A stretch of DNA of 64,000 nt from contig NW_027480440.1 of assembly GCF_051401765.1 (NCBI RefSeq), positions 4,402,001 to 4,466,000 of the forward strand. The letters are read 5' to 3'. Each line of letters starts with the position of its first letter. The first letter of the stretch is position 1. Positions 26,318 to 40,530 of this stretch are shown piece after piece. This DNA comes from Calliopsis andreniformis. Its lineage: Eukaryota; Arthropoda; Insecta; Hymenoptera; Andrenidae. Position numbers and translations under genes: made by a program. The notes under the pieces are model-generated. The model was not told the DNA's origin and made no database searches. It saw only the letters and a list, made by a program, of their open reading frames with translations.

Positions 26318-28450
26318 CAGTCCTCAAACCTCAATCCTCAATACTTAATCTTCAATCCTCAATCCTCAGTCCTCAATCCTCAATCCACAATCCTCAATCC
26401 TCAACCCTCAGTCCTCAAACCACAGTCCTCAATCATGAATCCTCAGTTCTCAACCCTTAATCCTCAATCTTCAATCCTCAATCTTCAATACTCAACATTC
26501 AATCCTCAATCCTCAATCCCCAATATTCAATGCGCAATCCTCAATTATCAAACCACAATCATCAACCCGCAGTCCTCAATCCTCAATCCCCAATCCTCAA
26601 TCCTCAATCCTCAATTCTCAAACCTCAATCCTCAATCCTCAATACTCAATCTTCAATCCTCAATCCTCAGTCCTCAGTCTTCAATCCTCAATGCTCAATC
26701 CTCAATCCTCAATCCTCAGTCCTCAATCCTCAATCCTCAATCCTCAAACCTCAATCCTCAATCCTCAAACCTCAATCCTCAATCTGCAATCCTCAATACT
26801 CAATCTTCAATCCTCAATCCTCAATCCTCAATCCTCAATCCTCAATCCTCAATCCCCAATCTTCAATCCTCAATACTCAATCTGCAATCCTCAATCCTCA
26901 GTCCTCACTACTCAATCCTCATTCTTCTATCCTCAATACCGAATCCTCAATCTTCAATCCTCAATCCTCAATCCTCAATCCTCAATCCTCAATTTTCAAT
27001 CATTAATAATCAATCTTCAATCCTCAATCCTCGATCCTCAAACCCCAACCCTCAATCATCAATGTTAAGTCCTCAATACCGAATCCTCAATCTTCAATCC
27101 TCAATCCTCAATCTTGAATCCTCTATCTTAATCACCAATCCTCAATACTCAACATTCAATCCTCAATCCTCAATCCTCAATACTCAATCCTCAATCTTCA
27201 ATACTCAATACTCAATCTTCAATCCTCAATCCTCAATCCTCAATCCTCAATCCTCAATCTTCAATCCTCAATACTCAATCTTCAATCCTCAATCCTCAAT
27301 CCTCTATCCTCAATCGTCAGTCTTCAATCCTCAGTGCTCAACCTTTAATCCTCAATACTCAATCCTCAATCCTCAATCCTCATCCTTCAATCCTCAATAC
27401 CCAATCCTCAATCTTCAATCCTCAATCCTCAATCCTCAATCCTCAATCCTCAATCCTCAATACTCAACATTCAATCCTCAATCCTCAATCCTCAATACTC
27501 AATCCTCAATCTTCAATACTCAATACTCAATCTTCAATCCTCAATCCTCAATCCTCAATCCTCAATCCTCAATCTTCAATCCTCAATACTCAATCTTCAA
27601 TCCTCAATCCTCAATCCTCTATCCTCAATCGTCAGTCTTCAATCCTCAGTGCTCAACCTTTAATCCTCAATACTCAATCCTCAATCCTCAATCCTCATCC
27701 TTCAATCCTCAATACCCAATCCTCAATCTTCAATCCTCAATCCTCAATCCTCAATCCTCAATCCTCAATCCTCAATACTCAGTCCTCAAACCTCAATCCT
27801 CAATACTTAATCTTCAATCCTCAATCCTCAGTCCTCAATCCTCAATCCTCAATCCTCAATCCTCAACCCTCAGTCCTCAAACCACAGTCCTCAATCATGA
27901 ATCCTCAGTTCTCAACCCTTAATCCTCAATCTTCAATCCTCAATCTTCAATACTCAACATTCAATCCTCAATCCTCAATCCCCAATATTCAATGCGCAAT
28001 CCTCAATTATCAAACCACAATCATCAACCCGCAGTCCTCAATCCTCAATCCCCAATCCTCAATCCTCAATCCTCAATTCTCAAACCTCAATCCTCAATCC
28101 TCAGTACTCAATCTTCAATCCTCAATCCTCAGTCCTCAGTCTTCAATCCTCAATGCTCAATCCTCAATCCTCAATCCTCAGTCCTCAATCCTCAATCCTC
28201 AATCCTCAAACCTCAATCCTCAATCCTCAAACCTCAATCCTCAATCTGCAATCCTCAATACTCAATCTTCAATCCTCAATCCTCAATCCTCAATCCTCAA
28301 TCCTCAATCCTCAATCCCCAATCTTCAATCCTCAATACTCAATCTGCAATCCTCAATCCTCAGTCCTCACTACTCAATCCTCATTCTTCTATCCTCAATA
28401 CCGAATCCTCAATCTTCAATCCTCAATCCTCAATCCTCAATCCTCAATCC
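26318..28450 (+). repeat. 1462-bp tandem duplication
   Basis: The string CTCAAACC...AATACTTAATC near 26326 recurs near 27788. ATGAATCCTCAG recurs at 26435 / 27897, and ATGCGCAATCC at 26530 / 27992. The offset is 1462 = 7 x 208 + 6, in agreement with a single six-base unit (CACCAATCC after TTAATCAC) near 27132. The copies part near 26990 / 28450. No island pivot lies between 25081 and 28768, the longest island-free stretch in the window. Confidence 0.8.
27141..27770 (+). repeat. 315-bp (45-heptamer) tandem duplication
   Basis: TACTCAACATTCAATCC occurs at 27146 and again at 27461, and all rare variants between them follow in the same order (AATACTCAATACTC, CCTCTATCC, CAATCGTCAGTC, CAACCTTTAATCC, TCATCCTTC). 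The period is 315 bp = 45 heptamers = 15 x 21 bp. No difference was seen by eye between the copies, so this is a recent event. Confidence 0.85.
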
Positions 28451-28665
28451 TCAATCCTCAATTCTCAAACCTCAATCCTCAATCCTCAATACTCAACCTT
28501 CAATTCTCAATCCTCAGTCCTCAGCCTTCAATCCTCAATGCTCAATCCTCAATCCTCAATCCTCAGTCCTCAATCCTCAATCCTCAATTCTCAAACCTCA
28601 ATCCTCAATCCTCAATACTCAACCTTCAATCCTCAATCCTCAGTTCTCAGCCTTCAATCCTCAAT
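28451..28665 (+). repeat. Heptamer spacer
   Basis: This is satellite similar to 860-1130 (TCAATTC TCAAACC and CTCAGCCTTCAATCC strings). It has no island and no gene. Confidence 0.6.
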
Positions 28666-31600
28666 GCTCAATCCTCAGTCCTCAAACCTCAAACCTGTAT
28701 CCTCAATCGTGAATCCTCAATCTTCAGTCCTCAGTCCTCAACAATCAGTTGTCAATTCTCAATCCTCAATAGAATATCATCAACTCACAGTTTTCAATAC
28801 TCAATACTCAATCTGCAATCTTCAAATCTCTATCCACAAACATCAATTCTCATCATTCAACCCTCATCACTCAGTCCCCAATCCCCAATCTTCAATCCTC
28901 AATCCTCAATCCTCAATCCTCAATCCTCAGTCCTCGAACCTCAATCCTGAATCGTCAATCCTGAATCCTCTGTCTTCAGACCTCAGACCTCAACAGTCAG
29001 ACGTCAATCCTCAATCCTCAATAGAATATCATCAATTCACAGTTTTCAATACTCAATACTCAATCTGCAATCTTCAAATCTCTATCCACAAACATCAGGT
29101 CTCATCACTGAACCCTCAACACTCAGTCCCCAATCCTCAATCTTCAATCCTCAATCCTCAATCCTCAATCCTCAATCCTCAATCTTCAATCCTCAATACT
29201 CAACCTTCAATCCTCAATCCTGAATCCACAATCCTGAATCCTCATTCTTCAATCCACAATACCCAATCCTCAATCTTCAATCCTCAATCCTCAATCCTCA
29301 ATTCTCAATCCTCAATCCTCAGTCCTCAGTCCTCAAACCTCAATCCTCAACACTCAGCCCTCATCCTCAGTCCTCAATCGACAATCCGCAATCCTCAATC
29401 TTCAATCCTCAATCCTCAATCTTCAATGCTCATTCTTCAATCCTCAATCCTCAATTCTCAATCCTCAATCGTCAATCTTCAATCCTCAATACTCAATCTT
29501 GAATCCTCAATCCTCAATCCTCAATCCTCAATCCTCAATCCTCAATCCTCAATCCTCAATCTTCAATCCTCAATCCTGAACCCTCGATCCTCAATCCTCC
29601 ATCCTCAATAAAATATCCCCAATTCTCAGTTTTCAATACTCAATCAGCAACCTTCATACCTCAATCTACAAACAACAATTCTGGACCCTTCAATCCTCAA
29701 TCCTCGGTCCTCAATCTTCAACCCTCAGTCCTGAATCCTCAGTCCTCAAACCTCTGTCCTCAATCATCAAACCTTAATCCTCAATCCTCAATCGTCAATC
29801 CTCAAACCTCAACCATTAGTCCTCAATCCTGAGTCCCAATTACTCAATCCTCAATCTTCAATAGAATATCGTCAATTCTCAGTCATCAATACTGAATCCT
29901 CAATCTTCAATCTTCAACTCTCAAACCCCAAATCTCATTCCTCAATTTTCAGTCCTCAATTCTCAATGCTCAATCCTCAATCCTCAGTCCTCAACCATCA
30001 ATCCTCAATATTCAATCCTCAATCCTCAGTCATCAGTCATCAATCCTCAATCCTCAATCTTCAATCCTAAATCCGAAACCGTCAATCCTCAATCCTCAAT
30101 CCTGAATTCTCAATCCTCAATAGAATATCCTCAATTCTCTGCTTTCAATAATCAATCCTGAATCTCGAATATTTAAATCTCAATCGTCAAACCTCAGTCA
30201 TCAAACTTCTATCCTCAATATTCAATGCTCAATACTCAGTTCACAACACTCTATCCTCAATTATCAGTACTCAATCCCCAATTCTCAATCCTGAATCCTC
30301 AATCGTCAATCCTCAATCCTCAACCATCAATCCTCAATCCTCAATCCTCAATACTCAATCCTCAACCCTCAGCCCTCAATCTTCAATCCTCACCCTCGAT
30401 CCTCAATCCTCAATCATCAACACTCAATCCTCAAACGTCAGTCCACAATCTTCAATCCTCAATCCTCAATCCTCAACCCTCAGTCCTCAAACATTAATCC
30501 TCAATCGTCAATCCCCTATCCTCAATATTCAATTCTCAAGCCTCAACTCTCAATCCTCAATCCGCAACCATCAATCCTCAATCCTCAATCCTCAGTACTC
30601 AAACCTTAATCCTCAATCGTCAATCCTCAATAAAATATCCTCAATCTTCAGTTTTCAATCCGCAAACCTCAATCTTCAAATCTCAGTCAACAAACAACAG
30701 GTCTGAACACTCAATCCTCAACACTCGGTCCTGAATCTTCAATCCTCAATCCTCAATCCTCAATCATCATCCTCAATCCTGAACCATCAATCCTCAATCC
30801 GCAATCCGCAATCCTCAATCCTCAATCCTCTATCCTCAATCCTCAATCCTCAAACCTCAGTCCTCAAACCTCAGTCCTCAATCCTCAATCCTCAATCCTC
30901 AATCCTCAATGCTCAATCCTCAATCCTCAATCTTCGATACTCAATCCGCAATACACAATCCTCAATCCTCAATACTCAGTTCTCAATCCTCAATATTCAG
31001 TCCTCAAGCTACAATCCTCAATCCTCAATCCTCAAAACTTAATCCTCAATCCTCAATCTTCAATCCTCAATCCTCAACCCTCAAGCCTCAATCCTCAATG
31101 CTCAATCCTCAATCGTCAATCCTCAATCTTCAACCATCAACCCTCAATCCTCAATCCTCAATACTCAATCCTCAATTTACAATAGAATATCGTCAATTCT
31201 CAGTTTTCAATACTGAATCCTCGATCTTCATCCTTCAACTCTCAATCCCCAAATCTCAGTAGTCAATGTTCAATCCTCAATCCTCATCCTCAATTGTCAA
31301 TCCTCAGTCCTCAACGCTCAATCCTCAATATTCAATCCTCAATCTTCATTATTCAATCCTCAATCCTCAATCCTGAATCATCGATGCTCAATCCTCAATC
31401 TTCAATCCTCAATCCTCAATAGAATATCCTCAATTCACAGGTTTCAATACTGAATACTCAAGCTGCAATCTTCAAATTTCTATCCACAAAAATCAATTCT
31501 CTTTACTCAACCCTCAACACGCAGTCCCCAATCCTCTATCTTCAATCCTCAATCCTCAATTCTCAATCCTCAATCCTCAATCTTCAATCCTCAATCCTCA

Positions 31601-31849
31601 ATATTCAACACACAACCCTCAACCATCTATCCTCAATACTCAACCATCAATCCTCAATTCTCAATACTCAATAGAATATCCTGAATTCGCATGGTTCAAT
31701 ACTCAATCCACATTATTCAATAATCAAATCTCAATCCTCAAACATCAATACTCAACAATCAATCCTCAACACTCTGTCCTCTCTCTTCAATCCACAATCC
31801 TATATCCTCAATCCTCAATCCTCAAGCGTCAATGCTCAATCCTCAACCC
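28666..31849 (+). repeat. Decayed dense-island region, right copy
   Basis: Partner of 19826-23533. It has an extra 126 bp (18 heptamers) at about 29010-29135 that makes a complete island, pivot 29020, absent at the matching point near 20173. It lacks about 650 bp present at about 22030-22710 in the other copy. That loss is in two parts, because a short TCAAGCTACAATCC piece (22186 / 31008) is kept between them. One further island pair reads AATAAAATATCC (21663 / 30629). Confidence 0.85.
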
Positions 31850-32772
31850 TCAACCCTCAATCCTCAGTCCTCAAACCTCAATCCCGAATCCTCAATCCTG
31901 ATTCCTCGATCTTCATCCCTCAGTCATCAACAATCAATTGTCAATCCTCAATCCTCAATAGAACATCCTGAATTCACGGTTTGCAATACTCAATCCCCAA
32001 TCCTCAATCTTCAAATCTCAATCCACAAACACCAATTCTCATCGCGCAACGCTCAACACTCAGTCCTCAACCTTCAACCCTCAATCCCCAATCCTCATCC
32101 TTCAATCCTCAATCCTCAATCCTCATTCTTCAATCCTCAATACCCAATCCTCAATCTTCATTCCTCAATCCTCAATCCTCAATTCTCAATCCTCAATCCT
32201 CAGTCCTCAGCCCTCGAACCTCAATCCTCAACCCTCAGCCCTCAGCCCTCAACCTCAATCCTCAATCCTCAATCCTCAATCCTCCATCTTCAATCCTCAA
32301 TATTCAATCTTCAATAATCAATCCTCAATTCTCAAACCTCAATACTCAATCCTCTACCGTCAAACGTCAGTCCCCAATCCTCAATCTTCAATCCTCAATC
32401 CTCAATCCTCAATCCTCAATCCTCAAACTTCAATCCTCAATACTAAATCTTCAACCCTCAATCCTCAATTCTCAATACTCAATCCTCAATCCTCAATCCT
32501 CAATCTTCAATCCTCAATACTCAGTCTTCAATCCTCAATCCTCAATTACAAATCCTCAATCCTCATTCTTCAATCCTCAATCCCCAATCCTCAATCTTCA
32601 ATCCTCATTCTTCAATCCTTAATACCCAATGCTCATCTTCAATCCTCAATCCTCAATCCTGAGTCCTCAACCTTCAGCCCTCAGTCCACAACAATCAGTA
32701 GTCAATCCTCAATCCTCAATAGAATATCCTGAATTCTCAGGATTCTATACTCAAACCTCAATCCTCAACCCT
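31850..32772 (+). repeat. Heptamer stretch with a variant island and the first hairpin island
   Basis: Island 31957 has the changed pivot AATAGAACATCC and TCACGGT in place of TCACAGT. Island 32718 is the first to carry the inverted repeat ATCCTGA-ATTC-TCAGGAT. The stretch 32640-33370 resembles 49430-50140. No gene was seen. Confidence 0.7.
32726..32743. repeat. Island hairpin, copy 1
   Basis: Inverted repeat ATCCTGA / TCAGGAT with a 4-nt ATTC loop, formed across the pivot AATATCC and the next two heptamers TGAATTC TCAGGAT. The perfect 7-bp stem is seen directly. Confidence 0.85.
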
Positions 32773-35133
32773 CAGCCCTTATTCACAATCCTCAATCCAC
32801 AATCCTCAACCTCAATCCTCAACCGTCAGTACTCGACCTCAATCTTCAAACCTCAATCCTCAATCCTCCCATCTTCAATCATCAATACTCAATCTTCAAT
32901 CCTCAATCCTCAATCCTCAATGCTCAATCCTCAATCCGCAGTATTCAACACTCAACCCTCAACCATCAGTCCTCAATACTCAATCATCAATCCTCAATCC
33001 TCAATCCTCAATCCTCAATCTTCAATCCTCAATACTTAATCTTCAATCCCCAATCCTCAATCCTCAATCCTCAATCCTCAATCCTCAATCCTCAAACGTC
33101 AACCTTCAATCCCCAGTACTCAACCTTCAATCGTCAATCCTCAATCCTCAATCCTTAATCCTCATTCTTCAATCCTCAATACCCAATCCTCAATCTTCAA
33201 TCCTCAATCATCAATCCTCAATCCACAATCCTCAATCTTCAATCCTCAATCCTCAATCCTCAATCCTCAATCCTCAATCCTCAATAATCAATCTTCAATC
33301 CTCAATACTCAATCTTCGATCCTCAATCCTCAATCTTCAATCCTCAATCCTCAATCCTCAATCCTCAATCCTCAATGTTCAATACGCAATACCCAATCCT
33401 CAACCTTCAATCCTCAATCCTCAATCCTCAATCCTCAATCCTCAATCCTCAATCTTCAATCCTTAATACTCAATCTTCAATCCTCAATCCTCAATCCTCA
33501 ATCCTCAATCCTCATTCTTCAATCTTCAACACCCAATCCTCAATCTTCAATCCTCAATCCTCAATCCTCAATTCTCAATCCTCAATCCTTAATCCACAGA
33601 CCTCAAACATCAATACTCAACCCTCAGTCCTCGTCCTCAATCCACAACCCTCAATCCTCGATCCTCAATCATCAATCATCAATATTCAATCTTCAATCCT
33701 CAATCCTCAATCCTCAATACTCAATCCTCAATCCTCAATGTTCAATCCTCAATACCCAATCCTCAATCTTCAATCCTCAATCCTCAATCCTCAATCCTCA
33801 ATCCTCAATCCTAAAATCCTCAATCCTCAGTCCTTAAACCTCAATCCTGAATCCTCAATCCTGAAACATCAATCTTCAGCCCTGAGTCCGCAACAATCAG
33901 TTGTTAATCCTCAATCCTCAATAGAATATCCTCAATTCACAGTTTTCAATACTCAATTCTCAATCTGCAATCTTCAGATCTCAAACGTCATTACTCAACC
34001 CTCAGTCCTCGTCCTCAATCCACAATCCTCAATCCTCAATCCTCAATCCTCAATCCTCAGTCCTTAAACCTCAATCCTGAATCCTCAATCCTGAATTCTC
34101 AATCTTCAGCCCTGAGTCCGCAACAATCAGTTGTCAATCCTCAATCCTCAATAGAATATCCTCAATTCACAGTTTTCAATACTCAATTCTCAATCTGCAA
34201 TCTTCAGATCTCTATCCACAAACATCAATTCTCATCACTCAACCCTCAATACTCAGTCCCCAATCCTCAATCCCGAATCCACAATCCTGAATCCTCAATC
34301 TTCAATCCTCAATCCCCAGTCCTCAATCTTCAATCCTCAATGCTGAATCCCCAATACTCAATCCTCAGTCCTCAATCCTCAATGCTCAATCCTCAAACCT
34401 CAATCCTCAACCCTCAATCCTCAATCCACAATCTTCAATCCTCAATCCTCAATACTCAATCCTCAATCCACATTCTTCAATCCTCATTCTTCAATCCTCA
34501 ATACCCAATCCTCATCCTTCAATCCTCAATTCTCAATCCTCAGTTAGCAATCCTCAATCCTCAATCCTCAGACCTCAGGCATCAATGCTCAACCCTCAGT
34601 CCTAGTCCTCAATCCTCAATCCTCAGTCTTCAATCCTCAATACTCACTCTTCAATCCTCAATCCTCAACACTCAATCCTCAATCCACATTCTTCAATCCT
34701 CATCCTTCAATCCTCAATACCCAATCCTCAATCTTCAATCCTCAATCCTCAATCCTCATTTCGCAACCGTCAATCCTCAATTCTCAGACCTCAGGCATCA
34801 GTACACAACCCTCAGTCCTAGTCCTCAATCCACAACCCTCAATCCTCAATGCTCAATCCTCAATCCTCAATCCTCAATCCTCAATCCTCAATTCTCAATC
34901 TTCAATTCTCAATACTCAATCTTCAATCCTCAATCCTCAGTCCTCAAATCTCAATTCTGAATCCTCAACCCTGAACCCTCAATCTTCAGCCCTCAGTCCT
35001 CAACAATCAGTTGTCAATCCTCAATCCTCAATAGAATGTACTCAGTGCACAGTTTTCAATACACAATACTCAGTCTGCATTCTTCAAATCTCTATCCACA
35101 AACATCAATACTCATAACTCAACCCTCAACACT
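32773..35133 (+). repeat. 2.36-kb tandem duplication, left copy
   Basis: It matches 35134-37495 with offset 2362, checked at 33375 / 35737 and 34340 / 36702. The offset is 2361 before about 32809, where this copy lacks one A (CTCAACCTC against CTCAAACCTC). Its end is the exact start of the next copy: CACTCAG is followed by CCCTTATTC at the internal junction and by TCCTCAATG at the outer end. Islands lie near 33920, 34150 and 35030. Confidence 0.88.
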
Positions 35134-37495
35134 CAGCCCTTATTCACAATCCTCAATCCACAATCCTCAAACCTCAATCCTCAACCGTCAGTACTCGACC
35201 TCAATCTTCAAACCTCAATCCTCAATCCTCCCATCTTCAATCATCAATACTCAATCTTCAATCCTCAATCCTCAATCCTCAATGCTCAATCCTCAATCCG
35301 CAGTATTCAACACTCAACCCTCAACCATCAGTCCTCAATACTCAATCATCAATCCTCAATCCTCAATCCTCAATCCTCAATCTTCAATCCTCAATACTTA
35401 ATCTTCAATCCCCAATCCTCAATCCTCAATCCTCAATCCTCAATCCTCAATCCTCAAACGTCAACCTTCAATCCCCAGTACTCAACCTTCAATCGTCAAT
35501 CCTCAATCCTCAATCCTTAATCCTCATTCTTCAATCCTCAATACCCAATCCTCAATCTTCAATCCTCAATCATCAATCCTCAATCCACAATCCTCAATCT
35601 TCAATTCTCAATCCTCAATCCTCAATCCTCAATCCTCAATCCTCAATAATCAATCTTCAATCCTCAATACTCAATCTTCGATCCTCAATCCTCAATCTTC
35701 AATCCTCAATCCTCAATCCTCAATCCTCAATCCTCAATGTTCAATACGCAATACCCAATCCTCAACCTTCAATCCTCAATCCTCAATCCTCAATCCTCAA
35801 TCCTCAATCCTCAATCTTCAATCCTTAATACTCAATCTTCAATCCTCAATCCTCAATCCTCAATCCTCAATCCTCATTCTTCAATCTTCAACACCCAATC
35901 CTCAATCTTCAATCCTCAATCCTCAATCCTCAATTCTCAATCCTCAATCCTTAATCCACAGACCTCAAACATCAATACTCAACCCTCAGTCCTCGTCCTC
36001 AATCCACAACCCTCAATCCTCGATCCTCAATCATCAATCATCAATATTCAATCTTCAATCCTCAATCCTCAATCCTCAATACTCAACCCTCAATCCTCAA
36101 TGTTCAATCCTCAATACCCAATCCTCAATCTTCAATCCTCAATCCTCAATCCTCAATCCTCAATCCTCAATCCTAAAATCCTCAATCCTCAGTCCTTAAA
36201 CCTCAATCCTGAATCCTCAATCCTGAAACATCAATCTTCAGCCCTGAGTCCGCAACAATCAGTTGTTAATCCTCAATCCTCAATAGAATATCCTCAATTC
36301 ACAGTTTTCAATACTCAATTCTCAATCTGCAATCTTCAGATCTCAAACGTCATTACTCAACCCTCAGTCCTCGTCCTCAATCCACAATCCTCAATCCTCA
36401 ATCCTCAATCCTCAATCCTCAGTCCTTAAACCTCAATCCTGAATCCTCAATCCTGAATTCTCAATCTTCAGCCCTGAGTCCGCAACAATCAGTTGTCAAT
36501 CCTCAATCCTCAATAGAATATCCTCAATTCACAGTTTTCAATACTCAATTCTCAATCTGCAATCTTCAGATCTCTATCCACAAACATCAATTCTCATCAC
36601 TCAACCCTCAATACTCAGTCCCCAATCCTCAATCCCGAATCCACAATCCTGAATCCTCAATCTTCAATCCTCAATCCCCAGTCCTCAATCTTCAATCCTC
36701 AATGCTGAATCCCCAATACTCAATCCTCAGTCCTCAATCCTCAATGCTCAATCCTCAAACCTCAATCCTCAACCCTCAATCCTCAATCCACAATCTTCAA
36801 TCCTCAATCCTCAATACTCAATCCTCAATCCACATTCTTCAATCCTCATTCTTCAATCCTCAATACCCAATCCTCATCCTTCAATCCTCAATTCTCAATC
36901 CTCAGTTAGCAATCCTCAATCCTCAATCCTCAGACCTCAGGCATCAATGCTCAACCCTCAGTCCTAGTCCTCAATCCTCAATCCTCAGTCTTCAATCCTC
37001 AATACTCACTCTTCAATCCTCAATCCTCAATACTCAATCCTCAATCCACATTCTTCAATCCTCATCCTTCAATCCTCAATACCCAATCCTCAATCTTCAA
37101 TCCTCAATCCTCAATCCTCATTTCGCAACCGTCAATCCTCAATTCTCAGACCTCAGGCATCAGTACACAACCCTCAGTCCTAGTCCTCAATCCACAACCC
37201 TCAATCCTCAATCCTCAATCCTCAATCCTCAATCCTCAATCCTCAATCCTCAATTCTCAATCTTCAATTCTCAATACTCAATCTTCAATCCTCAATCCTC
37301 AGTCCTCAAATCTCAATTCTGAATCCTCAACCCTGAACCCTCAATCTTCAGCCCTCAGTCCTCAACAATCAGTTGTCAATCCTCAATCCTCAATAGAATG
37401 TACTCAGTGCACAGTTTTCAATACACAATACTCAGTCTGCATTCTTCAAATCTCTATCCACAAACATCAATACTCATAACTCAACCCTCAACACT
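35134..37495 (+). repeat. 2.36-kb tandem duplication, right copy
   Basis: Partner of 32773-35133, with islands near 36282, 36512 and 37392. The few visible differences include CAATGCTCAATCC near 34851 against CAATCCTCAATCC here, and CAACACTC near 34667 against CAATACTC here. The left junction falls inside the string ...CAACACTCAG CCCTTATTC. Confidence 0.88.
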
Positions 37496-40400
37496 CAGTC
37501 CTCAATGTTCAATCCTCAATAGAATGTACTCAGTGCACAGTTTTCAATACACAATACTCAGCCTGCATTCTTCAAATCTCTATCCACAAACATCAATACT
37601 CATAACTCAACACTCAGTCCTCAATGTTCAATCCTCAATATTCAACACACAACCGACAACCATCAATCCTCAATTCTCAACCATCAATCCTCAATTCTCA
37701 ATACTCAATAGAATGTCCTGAATTCTCATGGTTCAATACTCAATCCACAAAATTCAATAATCAAATCTCAATCCTCAAACATCAATTCTCAACACTCAAT
37801 CCTCAGTACTCAGTCCTCTCTCTTCAATCCTTCATCCTCAATCCTCAATCCTCAAGCGTCAATCCTCAAACCTGAATCTTCAATCCTCAATCCTCAGTCC
37901 TCAAACCTCAATTCTGAATCCTCAATCCTGAATCCTCGATCTTCAGCCCTCAGTCCTCAACAATCAGTTGTCATTCCTCAATCCTCAATAGAATATCCTC
38001 AATTCACAACTTTCAATACTCAATACTCAATCTGCAATCTTCCAACCTGTATCCACAAACATCAACTCTCATCACTCAACCCTCAACAATCAGTCCTCAA
38101 TGTTCAATCCTCAATCCTCAATTCTCAATCTTCAATCCTCCATACTGAATCGTCAATTCTCAACGCTCAATCGTCAATCCTCAATCCTCAATCCTCAATC
38201 TTCAATCCTCAGTCCCCAATCCTCAATCTTCAATCCTCAATCCTCAATCCTCAATTATCAATTCTCAATCCTCGATCTTCAATTCTCAATACTCAATCTT
38301 CAATCCTCAATCCTCAATCCTCAATCCTCAATCCTCAATCCTCAATCATCAATCCTCAATTCTCAATCCTCGATCGTCAATCTTCAATCCTCAATACTCA
38401 ATCTTCAATCCTCAATCCTCAATACTCAATCCTCAATCCACATTCTTCAATCCTCAACCTTCAATCCTCAATACACAATTTTCAATCCTCAATCCTCAAT
38501 CCTCAATCCTCAATCCTCAATCCTCAATCATCAATCCTCAATTCTCAATCCTCGATCGTCAATCTTCAATCCTCAATCCTCAATCCTCAATCCTCAATAC
38601 TCAACCATCAATCCTCAATTCTCAATACTCAATAGAATATCCTGAATTCTCAGGATTCTATACTCAAACCTCAATCCTCAACCCTCAGCCCTCATTCTCA
38701 ATCCTCAATCCACAATCCTCAAACCTCAATCCTCAACCGTCAGTCCTCGTCCTCAATCCTCAACCCTCAATCCTCAATCTTCCCATCTTCAATCATCAAT
38801 ACTCAATCTTCAATCCTCAGTCCTCAATCCTCAATGCTCAGTCCTCAATCCAGAATCCTCAATCCTGAATCCTCAAGCTTCAGCCCTCAGTCCTCAACAA
38901 TCAGTTGTCAATCCTCAATCCTCAATAGAATATCATCAATTCACAGATTGCAATACTCAATACTCAATCTGCAATCTTCAAATCTCTATCCACAAACATC
39001 AATTCTCATCACTCAACCCTCAACACTCAGTCCCCAATCCTCAATATTGAATCCTCAATCCTCAATCCTCAATCCACAATCCTCAACCTTCAATCCTCAA
39101 TACTCAATCTTCAATCCTCAATCTTCAATCCGCAATCCTGAATTCTGAATCCTCGATCGTCAATCTTCAATCCTCATTACTCAATCTTCAATCCTCAATC
39201 CTCAATCCTCAATCCTCAATCCTCATTCTTCAATCCTCAATACCCAATCCTCAATCTTCAACCCTCAATCGTCAATCCTCAATTCTCAATCATCAATCCT
39301 CAGTCCTCAGTCCTCAAACCTCAATCCTCAACCCTCAGCCCTCATCCTCAATCCTCAATCCTCAATCCTCAATTCTCAATCTTCAATTCTCAATACTCAA
39401 TCTTCAATCCTCCATCCTCAGTCCTCAAATCTCAATTCTGAATCCTCAACCCTGAACCCTCAATCTTCAGCCCTCAGTCCTCAACAATCAGTTGTCAATC
39501 CTCAATCCTCAATAGAATGTACTCAGTGCACAGTTTTCAATACACAATACTCAGTCTGCATTCTTCAAATCGCTATCCACAAACATCAATTCTCATAACT
39601 CAACACTCAACACTCAGTCCTCAATGTTCAATCCTCAATATTCAACACACAACCGACAACCATCAATCCTCAATTCTCAACCATCAATCCTCAATTCTCA
39701 ATACTCAATAGAATGTCCTGAATTCTCATGGTTCAATACTCAATCCACAAAATTCAATAATCAAATCTCAATCCTCAAACATCAATTCTCAACACTCAAT
39801 CCTCAGTACTCAGTCCTCTCTCTTCAATCCTTCATCCTCAATCCTCAATACTCAAGCGTCAATCCTCAAACCTCTATCTTCAATCCTCAATCCTCAGTCC
39901 TCAAACCTCAATTCTGAATCCTCAATCCTGAATCCTCGATCTTCAGCCCTCAGTCCTCAACAATCAGTTGTCATTCCTCAATCCTCAATAGAATATCCTC
40001 AATTCACAGCTTTCAATACTCAATACTCAATCTGCAATCTTCCAACCTGTATCCACAAACATCAACTCTCATCACTCAACCCTCAACACTCAGTCCTCAA
40101 TGTTCAATCCTCAATCCTCAATTCTCAATCTTCAATCCTCCATACTGAATCTTCAATCCTCAACGCTCAATCGTCAATCCTCAATCCTCAATCCTCAATC
40201 TTCAATCCTCAGTCCCCAATCCTCAATCTTCAATCCTCAATCCTCAGTCCTCAATTATCAATTCTGAATCCTCAATCTTCAATCCTCAATACTCAATCTT
40301 CAATCCTCAATCCTCAATCCTCAATCCTCAATCCTCAATCCTCAATCATCAATCCTCAATTCTCAATCCTCGATCGTCAATCTTCAATACTCAATACTCA

Positions 40401-40530
40401 ATCTTCAATCCTCAATCCTCAATACTCAATCCTCAATCCTCAATCTTCAATCCTCATTCTTCAATCGTCAATACCCAATGCTCAATCTTCAATCCTCAAT
40501 CCTCAATCCTGAGTCCTCAATCCTCAATCC
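37496..40530 (+). repeat. Dense-island stretch with internal near-repeats
   Basis: It has eight islands (37518, 37707, 37987, 38631, 38924, 39511, 39707, 39987). The block 37600-38150 is repeated at 39600-40150 with offset 2000, checked at the ATAGAATGTCC islands 37707 / 39707 and at 37987 / 39987. Two adjacent GTACTCAGTGCACAG islands (37392, 37518) lie 126 bp apart, which is 18 heptamers. No gene was seen. Confidence 0.75.
38639..38656. repeat. Island hairpin, copy 2
   Basis: Same perfect 7-bp stem and ATTC loop, in the island near 38631. Confidence 0.85.

Noticed and set aside
20641..30640. AATAAA in islands near 20641, 21663, 24577, 29607 and 30629 as polyadenylation signals
   Set aside because: Each is a one-base variant of the AATAGA island pivot, with no gene upstream.
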